Shown here piece after piece: positions 44,363-53,377 of a stretch of DNA of 55,962 bases. The stretch spans positions 1 to 55,962 of the forward strand of contig NZ_JAUXUP010000029.1 of assembly GCF_030680935.1 (NCBI RefSeq), in the 5' to 3' direction. The stretch comes from Polaromonas sp. Its GTDB lineage: Bacteria; Pseudomonadota; Gammaproteobacteria; Burkholderiales; Burkholderiaceae_C. Under the pieces are notes generated by a model that saw only the letters and a list, made by a program, of their open reading frames with translations, made no database searches and had not been told where the DNA came from. The stretch's first letter is position 1. Every line of letters starts with the position of its first letter. Made by a program: the position numbers and the translations under genes.

Positions 44363-45370
44363 ATGAACACGCCCCACCGTCCACAGTCCCCTTCGGCCAC
44401 ACGCAGAAAAGTATTGCAGACCGGCGCTGCCGTGCTGGGCGTGATGGGAATGCCTGCCATCGTGCGCGCCCAGGCCGCGCCAAAAATCCGCATCGGCTAC
44501 TGGCCCATCGCAGCCGGCCTGCCGTTTTACGCCGCCATCGAGCTGGGCTACTTCAAGGAAGCGGGCCTGGACGTGGAGCCTCTTAAATTCGCAGGTGCCC
44601 AGCAGGTCATGGAAGCAGTGCTCTCTGGCCGCTCGGACGGCACCGCCAACGGCACCGGGTCGGCCAACATCGCCATCGGCGAACTGGCCCAGCCCGGCAC
44701 CTTCAAGATATTCTGTGCCAACCCAAGCAATGTGAAAAACGTGCTCGACGAAGTCATCGTCCCGGTGGCCAGCCCGGCCAAGGTGATGGCCGACCTCAAG
44801 GGCAAGCGCATCGGCTCGGGCCCCGGCATCCAGAACGTGACCTTGGCCAAGACCATCCTTGAGCGTGGTGGTGCCACTGGAGCCACGGTGGTCGAGCTGC
44901 CGATCGGTCAGCATGTGGCCGCGCTGGCCGCCGGCCAGATCGACGGCGCCTACACGCTGGAGCCCACCGGCACCATCGGCCGCATGAACGGCACCACGCG
45001 TGTACTCGAAGCCGGTGTGATTTCCCAATACGTGCTCGGTGACAACATGGCGCCCTGGTTCGGTGGTTCGGCCTCGCTGTCCTCGGACTTCATCAAGAAA
45101 AATCCGGACGCCGCCAAAAAATTCATTGCCGCCTACGGCAAGGGCGTGGCCTATGTCCGCACCAAATCGGTCGAGGCGCGCCAGTATCTCAAGGGCTACA
45201 CCCCGATCGAAGGCGCGCTCACGGGCGAGGTACCGCTGGCGGCCTACATGATGTACAACGAATTCAAGCCGTCTGACGTGGCGCACTTCCAGAAGTTCTT
45301 CGACCTGTTTTCCGAAAAAGGCATCTTCAGTTCGCGCCTCATGGTGGACACCATGCTCTACAAGGGCTGA
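44363..45370 (+). CDS. ABC transporter periplasmic substrate-binding protein (NMT1/SsuA/TauA type)
   Basis: 335 residues from ATG 44363 with CAGGAG upstream. The signal has a twin-arginine look (TRRKVLQTGAAVLGVMGMPAIVRAQ). The NMT1-type domain follows: GYWPIAAGLPFYAAIELGYFKEAGLDVEP, GSANIAIGELAQPG, LKGKRIGSGPGIQNV and AALAAGQIDGAYTLEPTG. Relatives bind sulfonates, taurine, nitrate, riboflavin precursors or pyrimidine-like compounds. The amidase neighbours suggest a nitrogen-rich amide or ureide; unproven. Confidence 0.9.
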   Translation: MNTPHRPQSPSATRRKVLQTGAAVLGVMGMPAIVRAQAAPKIRIGYWPIAAGLPFYAAIELGYFKEAGLDVEPLKFAGAQQVMEAVLSGRSDGTANGTGSANIAIGELAQPGTFKIFCANPSNVKNVLDEVIVPVASPAKVMADLKGKRIGSGPGIQNVTLAKTILERGGATGATVVELPIGQHVAALAAGQIDGAYTLEPTGTIGRMNGTTRVLEAGVISQYVLGDNMAPWFGGSASLSSDFIKKNPDAAKKFIAAYGKGVAYVRTKSVEARQYLKGYTPIEGALTGEVPLAAYMMYNEFKPSDVAHFQKFFDLFSEKGIFSSRLMVDTMLYKG

Positions 45371-45375
45371 ACAGG

Positions 45376-46221
45376 ATGACCACCACCTCTGGAACGGCTG
45401 CGCCGGCTGCACCCGCCAAACCCTGGGCGCCGCCAGCAACGGTATCGGCGGGGACTGTGCAGCGCAAGCCAGCGCTGGACAGGGCGTTGCCCTTCGTCGG
45501 CCCGGTGGTGCTTTTCATCATCTGGGACCTCGTGGTGCGTTTCGGTTTCATCAAGGCCATCCTGCTACCGCCGCCGCTGGACGCGCTGGGCGCGCTGGTC
45601 AATGGCCTGGCCGGCGGACCGCTGCTCAAGGACTTTGCCGTCACGGTGTGGCGCACGGTCCAGGCTTTCATGATTGCCGCGGCCGTCGGCATGCCGTTGG
45701 GCGTGCTGCTGGGCAGCAACGAGAAGGCCTACCGCAGCGTCGAGTTCCTGATCGACTTCTTCCGTTCCACACCCTCATCGGCGTTGATTCCGCTGTTCCT
45801 GATGATTTTCGGTGTGTCCGACATCAACAAGGTGGCAATTGCCGCTTTCGGTGCGCTGCTGATCGTGATCTTCAACAGCGCCTACGGTGTGATCAACGCG
45901 CGCAAGCAGCGCGTGATGGCGGCCAAGGTCATGGGTGCCTCGCGCTGGCAGGTGTTCAAGGACGTGCTGATCTGGGAAAGCCTGCAGCCGAGTTTTGTCG
46001 GTCTGCGATCGGCGGTTTCGATGGCACTGGTGATCGTGATTGTGGCCGAAATGTTCATCGGGGCAGATAGCGGCCTGGGCAACCGCATCATCAACTCGCA
46101 GCAGGTCATGAACGTCAAAGACATGTATGCGTCCATTCTGGCAGCGGGTGTGCTGGGTTATGCGCTCAACGTCTTGTTCCTGCTTCTCGAGCGCCGCATT
46201 GTTCATTGGAGTGGAAGGTAG
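45376..46221 (+). CDS. ABC transporter permease (SsuC/TauC type)
   Basis: 281 residues. After a 35-residue Ala/Pro-rich start there are six membrane segments (FVGPVVLFIIWDLVVRF, AFMIAAAVGMPLGVLLG, SALIPLFLMIFGVSDINKVAI). The EAA loop is KVMGASRWQVFKDVLIWESLQPSF. It starts 5 bp after the binding-protein gene and ends 2 bp before the ATPase gene, completing a three-gene importer. Confidence 0.93.
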   Translation: MTTTSGTAAPAAPAKPWAPPATVSAGTVQRKPALDRALPFVGPVVLFIIWDLVVRFGFIKAILLPPPLDALGALVNGLAGGPLLKDFAVTVWRTVQAFMIAAAVGMPLGVLLGSNEKAYRSVEFLIDFFRSTPSSALIPLFLMIFGVSDINKVAIAAFGALLIVIFNSAYGVINARKQRVMAAKVMGASRWQVFKDVLIWESLQPSFVGLRSAVSMALVIVIVAEMFIGADSGLGNRIINSQQVMNVKDMYASILAAGVLGYALNVLFLLLERRIVHWSGR

Positions 46222-46223
46222 CC

Positions 46224-47045
46224 ATGACTGAAGTTCTTAACGCCCCAGTGTTTGCCGATGTACCTGTGCCGAGCTTTCAGCCTGGTCCGGCTGGCACTCA
46301 CATCACCATTCGAGGCCTGACCAAATATTTTGCCGGCTGGCCGCTGTATGAGGACTTCAACCTCGACATTCCCAAGCACAAGATTGTCTCGGTGTTTGGC
46401 CCCAATGGATGCGGCAAGTCCACGCTGATCAACATGATTGCCGGGCTGGTGCCGATTGATGCCGGCGAAATCCTGTTCGACGGCAAGTCCCTGAAAGACA
46501 CCAAGATCGGCTACGTCTTCCAGAACTACCGCGAAGCGATGTTCCCCTGGATGCGCACCATCGACAACATCGCCTATCCCCTGAAGCTGGAGGGCAAATC
46601 CAAGGCCGAGGTGGACAGACGCATGGCCGAGCTGGTGGCCTCGTTTGACGTGAAGTTCGACCTCAAGCGCTACCCGTATGAACTCTCGGGCGGGCAGCAG
46701 CAAACCGCGTCCATCATGCGGGCGTTGGCGCCCAAGCCCGAGGTGCTGTTTCTGGACGAGCCGTTTTCTGCACTTGATTTCGAGATGACGCTGTTCATCC
46801 GCGAAAAGCTGCAGGAGGTTTTCATGCAAACCGGGACCACCATGCTGCTGGTGTCGCACGACCTTGAAGAAGCCGTGTATTTGGCCGATCAGGTGCTGCT
46901 GTTGACAAAGCGGCCCACGCGGGTTGCCGAAATCCTGCCCTATGGCGACCCCCGGCCGCGCACCGTGGACACGCTGTCTGAGCCCGGCTTTGTCAGTACG
47001 AAAAAACGCAGCCTGGAGATTTTCCAGCGCGAAGTCAGGCGTTGA
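46224..47045 (+). CDS. ABC transporter ATP-binding protein (SsuB/TauB type)
   Basis: 273 residues from ATG 46224. Walker A is GPNGCGKST near residue 62, Q-loop VFQNYREAMFPWM, signature LSGGQQQTASIMRAL, Walker B VLFLDEPFSALD and H-loop LLVSHDLEEAV. The signature is canonical except for T following the third Q. It powers the importer encoded by the two previous genes. It precedes the atzG-like gene by 11 bp, tying the transporter to the amidase block. Confidence 0.95.
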   Translation: MTEVLNAPVFADVPVPSFQPGPAGTHITIRGLTKYFAGWPLYEDFNLDIPKHKIVSVFGPNGCGKSTLINMIAGLVPIDAGEILFDGKSLKDTKIGYVFQNYREAMFPWMRTIDNIAYPLKLEGKSKAEVDRRMAELVASFDVKFDLKRYPYELSGGQQQTASIMRALAPKPEVLFLDEPFSALDFEMTLFIREKLQEVFMQTGTTMLLVSHDLEEAVYLADQVLLLTKRPTRVAEILPYGDPRPRTVDTLSEPGFVSTKKRSLEIFQREVRR

Positions 47046-47056
47046 GGAACCCGTCC

Positions 47057-47278
47057 ATGACCGATCAAGAAGTTCTGAGCTATGTCAAGGCCGCGTCTGT
47101 GGCGCTGGGCCTCACGCTGGACGAAGCCCAGCAGCAACGCGTGGCGGTGCATCTGGCCCGCACGGCGGGGATGGCTGGGCAGCTGACCGCGTTTGGGCTC
47201 ACGGTAGCCGACGAGCCGGCCGAAATATACAGTCCTTTGCCGTTCCAGGCCTCATACAACCTGCGCGAGCAGCTATGA
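47057..47278 (+). CDS. atzG: AtzG-like small subunit (DUF4089 family)
   Basis: 73 residues from ATG 47057. The sequence TDQEVLSYVKAASVALGL, QQQRVAVHLARTAGMAGQL and EIYSPLPF is the DUF4089/AtzG pattern of a small helical protein that binds AtzE, analogous to GatC with GatA. AtzG supports the active AtzE complex in Pseudomonas sp. ADP. HpxX, in the oxalurate pathway, is a related alternative. It overlaps atzE by 4 bp, as expected for a complex partner. Confidence 0.85.
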   Translation: MTDQEVLSYVKAASVALGLTLDEAQQQRVAVHLARTAGMAGQLTAFGLTVADEPAEIYSPLPFQASYNLREQL

Positions 47279-48672
47279 AAACAGGAGCGCTTGAGGGCCT
47301 GGCTGTGGTGCGTGCCATCGCTGCGGGCGAGCTCAGCGCCGCCGAGGCGCTGCAGCAGGCCATCGACCGCATCGAGGCCACGGACGGCCAGGTCAACGCT
47401 TTCACTGGCCGGAGTTTCGCCCGGGCCCGCGCTGAAGCCGCGGCCGTGGACACCAGACGCGCACGCGGCGAGACCCTGCCACCGCTGGCCGGGCTGCCCT
47501 ATGCAGTAAAAAACCTGTTCGACATTGCCGGGGGAGTGACGCTGGCTGGCTCCACCATCAACCGCAGCAACGCACCCGCTGCCGAGGATGCGGTGCTGGT
47601 TCAGCGCCTTCGGGCGGCCGGCGCGGTGCTGGTGGGTTCGCTCAACATGGACGAATACGCCTACGGGTTCACCACCGAAAACACGCATTACGGCCCGTGC
47701 CGCAACCCGCACGACCGCACCCGCATTGCGGGGGGGTCGTCGGGCGGCTCCGGCGCAGCGGTGGCCGCAGGGCAGGTGCCGCTGGCTCTTGGCTCGGACA
47801 CCAATGGCTCGATCCGTGTGCCGGCATCCCTGTGTGGTGTGTGGGGCCTCAAGCCGACCTTCGGGCGCTTGTCGCGCCGTGGCACTTACCCCTTCGTTCA
47901 CAGCCTGGACCACCTCGGCCCGCTGGCTGACAGCGTAGAGACGTTGGCGCTGTCTTACGACGCCATGCAGGGCGCCGATGCTTTGGACCCGGGCTGCCAC
48001 GCGCTGCACGTGCAAGCCGTGAGTTCTGTCCTTGGCACCGGCGTACAGGGCCTGCGCATCGGCGTGCTGGGGGGCTATTTCAGCGATCACGCGACCCCCG
48101 CAGCGCGTGCCGCAGTGGCCAGCGCAGCGGCCATACTCGGCGCGAACGATTCGGTCGAATGGCCCGATGCGGCGCTTGCGCGCGCGGCAGCATTCATCGT
48201 TGGCGCCAGCGAGGGGGGCACCCTGCACCTGAACGACTTGCGTACCCGCGTGACCGAGTTCGAGCCACTGTCGGTGGACCGCTTTATTGCCGGTGCACTG
48301 CAGCCAGGCGCCTGGTATGTGCAGGCACAGCGCTTTCGCCGCATCTACCGCGACAAGGTCAATGCCCTGCTGCGCGACTGGGATGTGCTGCTGGCGCCTG
48401 CCACCCCGGTCAGCGCGCCAGAGATCGGCACCGAGTGGCTGGACATCAATGGCACGCAAATGCCCTGCCGGCCCACAGTGGGTTTGCTCACACAGCCAAT
48501 TTCCTTTGCGGGTTGCCCCGTGGCTGTGGCGCCGATGTGGCCCGACGGTACAGGCGGCATGCCGATTGGTGTGCAACTGATCGCAGCACCATGGCGCGAA
48601 GATCTTTGCCTGCGGGCAGCCGCAGTCTTGCAACGGGCTGGAGTTGCCCACTTGCGAAAGGCACCCTTGTGA
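47275..48672 (+). CDS. atzE: AtzE-family amidase (1-carboxybiuret hydrolase-like)
   Basis: 465 residues from ATG 47275. Amidase-signature triad K79 ([12 protein letters not shown]), S155 ([14 protein letters not shown]) and S179 ([15 protein letters not shown]), with 24-residue serine spacing. [24 protein letters not shown] and [18 protein letters not shown] match the AtzE family. AtzE deaminates 1-carboxybiuret to 1,3-dicarboxyurea, the substrate of AtzF. The HpxY-type amidases of oxalurate metabolism are close relatives, so the true substrate needs testing. It is followed at once by an atzH-like gene (1-bp overlap). Confidence 0.88.
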   Translation: MKTGALEGLAVVRAIAAGELSAAEALQQAIDRIEATDGQVNAFTGRSFARARAEAAAVDTRRARGETLPPLAGLPYAVKNLFDIAGGVTLAGSTINRSNAPAAEDAVLVQRLRAAGAVLVGSLNMDEYAYGFTTENTHYGPCRNPHDRTRIAGGSSGGSGAAVAAGQVPLALGSDTNGSIRVPASLCGVWGLKPTFGRLSRRGTYPFVHSLDHLGPLADSVETLALSYDAMQGADALDPGCHALHVQAVSSVLGTGVQGLRIGVLGGYFSDHATPAARAAVASAAAILGANDSVEWPDAALARAAAFIVGASEGGTLHLNDLRTRVTEFEPLSVDRFIAGALQPGAWYVQAQRFRRIYRDKVNALLRDWDVLLAPATPVSAPEIGTEWLDINGTQMPCRPTVGLLTQPISFAGCPVAVAPMWPDGTGGMPIGVQLIAAPWREDLCLRAAAVLQRAGVAHLRKAPL

Positions 48673-49046
48673 TGGACGTCAATCTGCCCGAGGTGCTGGC
48701 CGAAGTCACGGCCGTGTTCGAGCGTTATGAGCAAGCGCTGGTCAGCAACGACGTGCCGGTGCTCGACGAGCTGTTCTGGAACAGCCCGCACACGCGCCGC
48801 TATGGGGCTGGCGAGAACCTGTATGGTTTTGACGCGATCCAGGCGTTCCGCGCCAGTCGACCTGCACAAGGTCTGGCGCGCACGCTGCTGAAGACAGCCA
48901 TTACGACTTACGGTCGTGATTTCGCCACGGCCGACTGCGAGTTCCTGCGCGAAGGCAGCAGCAGGACCGGCCGGCAAAGCCAGACCTGGATGCGTACGGC
49001 AGAAGGCTGGCGTGTGGTGGCCGCCCATGTCAGCCTGCTCGCATGA
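48672..49046 (+). CDS. atzH: AtzH/HpxZ-like protein (DUF3225, NTF2-like fold)
   Basis: 124 residues from ATG 48672, overlapping the atzE stop by one base. The NTF2-like pattern is shown by [47 protein letters not shown] and [25 protein letters not shown]. Family members accompany atzE/atzG-type or hpx genes; AtzH has been reported as an amidohydrolase-associated protein with proposed enzymatic activity on a pathway intermediate. Function here is by neighbourhood only. Confidence 0.82.
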   Translation: MDVNLPEVLAEVTAVFERYEQALVSNDVPVLDELFWNSPHTRRYGAGENLYGFDAIQAFRASRPAQGLARTLLKTAITTYGRDFATADCEFLREGSSRTGRQSQTWMRTAEGWRVVAAHVSLLA

Positions 49047-49104
49047 ATGAATGACTTTTTCGGTTCCCTTCAGCACTTCCTCAACTTTACCCACGGAGAA
49101 ACCT

Positions 49105-50211
49105 ATGATCACCCCTAACTTCAATCGCCGCGACACCCTCAAGTCTCTGGCTGCGCTGAGCGCTGCGGGGCTCAGCCCGCTGGCCTTTGCGCAAAAGCCC
49201 ATCACGGTGGGCGTGATTTATGTCGGCCCGCGTGACGACTACGGCTACAACCAGGCCCAGGCCGAGGCCGCTGCGGCGCTGAAAAAAATGCCTGGCGTGA
49301 AAGTGGTCGAAGAAGAAAACGTGCCCGAAACCGCGGCGGTGCAAAAAACCATGACCGGCATGGTGGCGCAGGACGGCGCGTCGCTGGTGTTCCCGACTTC
49401 GTTTGGTTATTTTGATCCGCACATGCTGGCCGTCGCCGCGAAGTTTCCGGAGGCCCGGTTTGCCCATTGCGGCGGCATGTGGACCGACGGCAAACACCCG
49501 AAGAACACCGCCAGTTATTTTGGCTACATCGACGAATGCCAATACCTCAACGGCGTGATCGCCGGCCACATGAGCAAAAGCGGAAAGATCGGGTTTGTCG
49601 CCGCCAAGCCGATTCCGCAGGTGCTGCGCAACATCAATGCCTTCACCCTCGGTGCGCGTTCGGTCAAACCCGGCATCACCACCAGCGTGATTTTTACCGG
49701 TGACTGGTCCATGCCCGTCAAGGAAGCCGAAGCCACGAACAGCCTGGCCGACCAGGGCGTGGATGTGTTCACCATGCATGTGGACGGCCCCAAGGTGGTG
49801 GTCGAGACCGCCTCCAAGCGCGGCAAGATGGTCTGTGGTTACCACGCCAGCCAGGCCAAACTGGCGCCCAATGCCTACCTGACGGGTGCCGAGTGGAACT
49901 GGCTCACCGCCTACACCACCTTCATTGAAGCGGCACGCAGTGGCAAGCCGCACCCCAACTTCATCCGCGGCGGCTTGAAGGAAGGCTACGTCAAGATGTC
50001 GGCCTACGGCCCCATGGTCACCGACGCTGCGAAGAAGCAGGCAGACGGCATCAAGGCGCAGATGGTGGCCGGCAAGTTTGACATCTTCAAGGGCCCGCTC
50101 AAGGACAACAAGGGCGGCGTGGTGGCTGCGGCCGGCAAGTCGTACAAGCAGACCGATCTGGAACTGGAAAAAATGAACTACCTGGTGGAAGGGGTGATTG
50201 GTTCCATCTGA
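49105..50211 (+). CDS. BMP-family ABC transporter substrate-binding protein
   Basis: 368 residues from ATG 49105 with GGAGA upstream. Signal 1-30 has a possible twin-arginine motif (NRRDTLKSLAALSAAGL) and ends AFAQ. The BMP/PnrA fold follows: ITVGVIYVGPRDDYGYNQAQ, FPTSFGYFDPHMLAVAAKFPEARFAHC, YFGYIDECQYLNGVIAGHMSKSGKIGFVAA and DQGVDVFTMHVDGPKVV. Relatives bind nucleosides or purines. It is the binding protein for the permeases at 50282 and 51385 and the ATPase at 54078. Confidence 0.92.
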   Translation: MITPNFNRRDTLKSLAALSAAGLSPLAFAQKPITVGVIYVGPRDDYGYNQAQAEAAAALKKMPGVKVVEEENVPETAAVQKTMTGMVAQDGASLVFPTSFGYFDPHMLAVAAKFPEARFAHCGGMWTDGKHPKNTASYFGYIDECQYLNGVIAGHMSKSGKIGFVAAKPIPQVLRNINAFTLGARSVKPGITTSVIFTGDWSMPVKEAEATNSLADQGVDVFTMHVDGPKVVVETASKRGKMVCGYHASQAKLAPNAYLTGAEWNWLTAYTTFIEAARSGKPHPNFIRGGLKEGYVKMSAYGPMVTDAAKKQADGIKAQMVAGKFDIFKGPLKDNKGGVVAAAGKSYKQTDLELEKMNYLVEGVIGSI

Positions 50212-50215
50212 AGTT

Positions 50216-50272
50216 CCGTTCGCCCTTAGCCTGGCTAAGGGCCATTGGCTTCGACCAGCTCAGCCCGAACGG
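50216..50272. repeat. short palindromic repeat with inner hairpin (REP-like)
   Basis: CCGTTCG (50216-50222) pairs with CGAACGG (50266-50272), and inside is a perfect 9-bp hairpin GCCCTTAGC/GCTAAGGGC (50222-50242). The right arm CTTCGACCAGCTCAGCCCGA is related to the repeat at 3585. It fills the gap between the binding protein and permease genes and could stabilise the upstream mRNA. Confidence 0.65.
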
Positions 50273-50281
50273 TAAAACCCC

Positions 50282-51388
50282 ATGCGCAATTCCCTCGCCA
50301 GCATCTTCCTGCCGATAGCCGCCATCGCCGCAGCCTTGCTGCTGTTCGGTGTGTTTGTGTGGTTTGCCGGTGTCAACCCGGTCGAGGTCTGGCTGCTGCT
50401 GTTCAAGGGCGCTTTTGGCGATTGGTACTCGTGGCAAAACACCCTGCAGCGCGCCGCGCCGTTGATGCTCACCGCCCTGTGTGTGGCCATTCCGGCGCGT
50501 GCCGGGCTGGTGGTGATAGGGGCCGAGGGTGCGCTGGTGCTGGGCGGGCTGGCCGCGGCGGCGCTGGCGCACGCCGTGCCCCTGCCGGCCAGCAGCGTCG
50601 GCACGGTGATGGTGTGTCTGGCGGGTGCGCTGGCTGGGGCGGTGTGGATTGCGCTGGCCGGCTGGCTGCGCCAGTACCGTGGCATCAATGAAACCATCAG
50701 CAGCCTGTTGCTGGCCTATGTGGCCATCGGCTTGTTCAAACACCTGGTGGAAGGGCCGCTACGCGACCCGGCCAGTTTGAACAAGCCCTCGACGTTTTCG
50801 CTGGCCGAGGGTTTGCGCATCAGTGGCATTGCAGGGTCCGACGTGCACTGGGGCCTGGTACTTGGCGTGCTGGTGTGCCTTGTGGCAGGTCTGTGGCTGC
50901 GTATTACACCGTCTGGTTTTGCGGTGCGTGTGGTTGGCGGCAACCCGCGTGCGGCCCAGCTGGTGGGGTTGCCGGCTTCGCGCCTGATTGTGCTGGCCTG
51001 TGCGCTCGGTGGCGCCTGCGCCGGTCTGGCAGGTGCGGTGGAAGTGGCTGCCGTGCATTACAGCGCCAACGCATCGCTGATCGCGGGTTATGGCTATGCC
51101 GGCATTCTGGTTTCCTTTATCGCGCGGCACCAGCCGGTTGCGGTCATTCCGGTCGCCATCGTGTTCGGCGGTTTTGGTGCAGCGGGCAGCCTGCTGCAGC
51201 GCCGGTTGGGTCTGCCCGATGCCTCAGTGCTGCTGCTGCAGGGCATTGCCTTTGTGCTGATTCTGGCCAGCGAAGCCTTGCGCGACACCGACTGGAAAGC
51301 GCTGTGGGCACGGGTGGTGCGTGTCGCCGGACCGCGTATCGCCGTTGCCGTTCCGCCGCGTGCCCAGGCCAACGAGATCACGCCATGA
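50282..51388 (+). CDS. BMP-type ABC transporter permease 1 (YufP/NupP-like)
   Basis: 368 residues, eight to ten membrane segments. LASIFLPIAAIAAALLLFGVFVWFAGVNP at the N-terminus, GAEGALVLGGLAAAALA, RQYRGINETISSLLLAYVAIGLF and LIAGYGYAGILVSFIARHQPVAVIPVAIVFGGF match branched-chain/nucleoside-type permeases of the BMP transporter group. Its stop overlaps the second permease start by 4 bp. Confidence 0.93.
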   Translation: MRNSLASIFLPIAAIAAALLLFGVFVWFAGVNPVEVWLLLFKGAFGDWYSWQNTLQRAAPLMLTALCVAIPARAGLVVIGAEGALVLGGLAAAALAHAVPLPASSVGTVMVCLAGALAGAVWIALAGWLRQYRGINETISSLLLAYVAIGLFKHLVEGPLRDPASLNKPSTFSLAEGLRISGIAGSDVHWGLVLGVLVCLVAGLWLRITPSGFAVRVVGGNPRAAQLVGLPASRLIVLACALGGACAGLAGAVEVAAVHYSANASLIAGYGYAGILVSFIARHQPVAVIPVAIVFGGFGAAGSLLQRRLGLPDASVLLLQGIAFVLILASEALRDTDWKALWARVVRVAGPRIAVAVPPRAQANEITP

Positions 51389-52305
51389 CCGCCGATCAGC
51401 TCCTCATTTTTCTCGCCGGTATCGCCGGCGGTGCCTTGCGCGTGGGCGCGCCCTTTCTGTTTGTCAGCCTGGGCGAATGCCTGACGGAAAAGTCCGGGCG
51501 GGTGAACCTGGGCCTGGAAGGTGTGCTGGTGCTGTCGGCCATGGCGGCCTTTGGGGGTTCTTACCTCAGTGGCTCGCCCTGGATAGGTGTGCTGGCTGCG
51601 GCCGCCACGGGCGCGCTGCTGGCCACGCTGCACGGTGTGCTTTGTTCGCTGCCGCGTGTCAACGATGTTGCCACCGGTATCGCCCTCATGTTGCTGGGCA
51701 TGGGGCTGGCGTTTTATCTGGGCAAGCCGCTGATCCAGCCGCAGGCGCCGCAGCTGCCCTTTATTGCGCTGGGCAACTGGAGCGACTCGGCTGCTGTGCG
51801 CTCGGCCTTGCAGGTCAACGCGCTGCTGCCGATTGGCCTGGCGATTGCGCTGGCGCTGTGGTGGGCCTTTGCCAACACCCGCGCCGGCCTGCTGGTGCGT
51901 TTGGCGGGTGACTCGGCCAATGCCACCCGGGCGCTCGGTTATTCGGTGTCGGCCATCCGGATTGCAGCAACAGCCGGTGGCGGCATGATCGCCGGCCTGG
52001 GTGGCGCCTGCCTGACGCTGTTTTACCCGGGCAGCTGGAACGAAGGCATCTCCAGCGGCCAGGGGCTGATTGCGGTGGCACTGGTGATTTTTGCGCGCTG
52101 GAGCCCCTTGCGCTGTGTAGGCGCCGCTTTGCTGTTTGGCGGCGCCGGGGCAATTGGCCCGGCCCTGCAGTCCATAGGTGTGGGCTGGGGCTACCACCTG
52201 TTCAATATCGTTCCCTATGTACTCACCTTGCTGATTCTGGTGATCACCTGCCGTCCGGGCAGTGCGGTCAGCGGCAGCCCGGGCGAGCTTTCTTCCCGGC
52301 AATAA
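51385..52305 (+). CDS. BMP-type ABC transporter permease 2 (YufQ/NupQ-like)
   Basis: 306 residues from ATG 51385. GGALRVGAPFLFVSLGECLTEKSGRVNLGLEGVLVLSAMAAF and LAFYLGKPLIQP near 110-120 match NupQ-like permeases, and GGMIAGLGGACLTLFYPGSWNEGISSGQGLIAVALVIFARWSP is the conserved late region. It forms a heterodimer with permease 1 in the inner membrane. The formamidase gene follows after 16 bp. Confidence 0.93.
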   Translation: MTADQLLIFLAGIAGGALRVGAPFLFVSLGECLTEKSGRVNLGLEGVLVLSAMAAFGGSYLSGSPWIGVLAAAATGALLATLHGVLCSLPRVNDVATGIALMLLGMGLAFYLGKPLIQPQAPQLPFIALGNWSDSAAVRSALQVNALLPIGLAIALALWWAFANTRAGLLVRLAGDSANATRALGYSVSAIRIAATAGGGMIAGLGGACLTLFYPGSWNEGISSGQGLIAVALVIFARWSPLRCVGAALLFGGAGAIGPALQSIGVGWGYHLFNIVPYVLTLLILVITCRPGSAVSGSPGELSSRQ

Positions 52306-52321
52306 GCTTCAGGAGCCAGAC

Positions 52322-53365
52322 GTGACAGGATTAGGCGGACTCAACAAATCGGCGCATGGCGTGGTCATGGGCCTGGTGCAGCTGCAACTGCCGGTGGTTG
52401 AAACACCTGCGCAGCTCGCCGCGCAAACACAGCGCATCTGCGACATGGTGGGCAAGGCGAGGCGCAACCAGGCCACCATGGACCTGGTGGTGTTTCCGGA
52501 GTACTCGCTGCATGGCCTGTCGATGGACATCAACCCGGCCATCATGTGTTCACTCGACGGCCCGGAAGTGGCCGCCTTCAAGCAAGCCTGCGTGGACCAC
52601 AAAATCTGGGGCTGCTTTTCCATCATGGAAGCCAACCCCGGCGGCAACCCCTACAACAGCGGCCTGATCATTGACGACACGGGTGCCATCAAGCTGTATT
52701 ACCGCAAACTGCACCCCTGGGTGCCGGTCGAACCCTGGGAGCCAGGCAACCTCGGTGTTCCGGTCTGCGACGGGCCGAACGGCAGCCGCATCGCACTCAT
52801 CATTTGCCATGACGGCATGTTTCCTGAAATGGCGCGCGAGGCCGCTTACAAAGGCGCAGAAGTCATCATCCGCACCGCCGGCTACACCGCGCCGATTCGC
52901 CACAGCTGGAAAATAACCAACCAGGCCAATGCCTTCTGCAACCTGGCCGTGACCGCCAACGTGTGTATGTGCGGCAGCGACGGCAGCTTTGACTCGATGG
53001 GCGAGGGCATGTTCTGCAACTTTGACGGCACGGTGCTGGTCGAGGGCAGCGGGCGGGTCGATGAAATCATCACCTGCGAAGTCCGGCCCGATCTGGTGCG
53101 CGAAGCGCGTATCGGCTGGGGTGTGGAAAACAATATGTACCAGCTGTACCACCGGGGTTATGTGGCGGTGAAGGGCGGTGCCCAGGACTGCCCCTACACC
53201 TATATGCACGACATGGCGGCCGGCACTTACAAGCTGCCGTGGCAAGTGGCGGTGACCGACGGCAGCTCCTGCGGCTTTGAGGCACCCACACGTATCTACA
53301 AGGGGCCTGAGGCGCATCCGCTGGAGCCTGATTCGCCGGCCATGCCTTTGAAGAAGGCCGCCTGA
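52322..53365 (+). CDS. amiF: formamidase AmiF (nitrilase superfamily)
   Basis: 347 residues from GTG 52322 with AGGAG upstream. Nitrilase triad: E60 in VVFPEYSLHGL, K129 in YYRKLHPWVP and C162 in ICHDGMFPEMAREAAYKG. It follows Helicobacter pylori AmiF closely (EPWEPGNLGVPVC, NAFCNLAVTANV, GEGMFCNFDGTVLVEG, WGVENNMYQLYHRGYVAVKGG) and has its length. AmiF hydrolyses formamide to formate and ammonia. AmiE-type aliphatic amidase is less likely from these blocks. Lies between the transporter permeases and biuH. Confidence 0.93.
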   Translation: MTGLGGLNKSAHGVVMGLVQLQLPVVETPAQLAAQTQRICDMVGKARRNQATMDLVVFPEYSLHGLSMDINPAIMCSLDGPEVAAFKQACVDHKIWGCFSIMEANPGGNPYNSGLIIDDTGAIKLYYRKLHPWVPVEPWEPGNLGVPVCDGPNGSRIALIICHDGMFPEMAREAAYKGAEVIIRTAGYTAPIRHSWKITNQANAFCNLAVTANVCMCGSDGSFDSMGEGMFCNFDGTVLVEGSGRVDEIITCEVRPDLVREARIGWGVENNMYQLYHRGYVAVKGGAQDCPYTYMHDMAAGTYKLPWQVAVTDGSSCGFEAPTRIYKGPEAHPLEPDSPAMPLKKAA

Positions 53366-53377
53366 GGGCGAAGCAGC

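Noticed and set aside
48612..48660. AACGGGCTGGAGTTGCCCAC near the atzE end as a further copy of the 58-bp element
   Set aside because: Only the GGGCTGGAG core matches; the TGCT and ATAGCTG parts are missing at the required distance.
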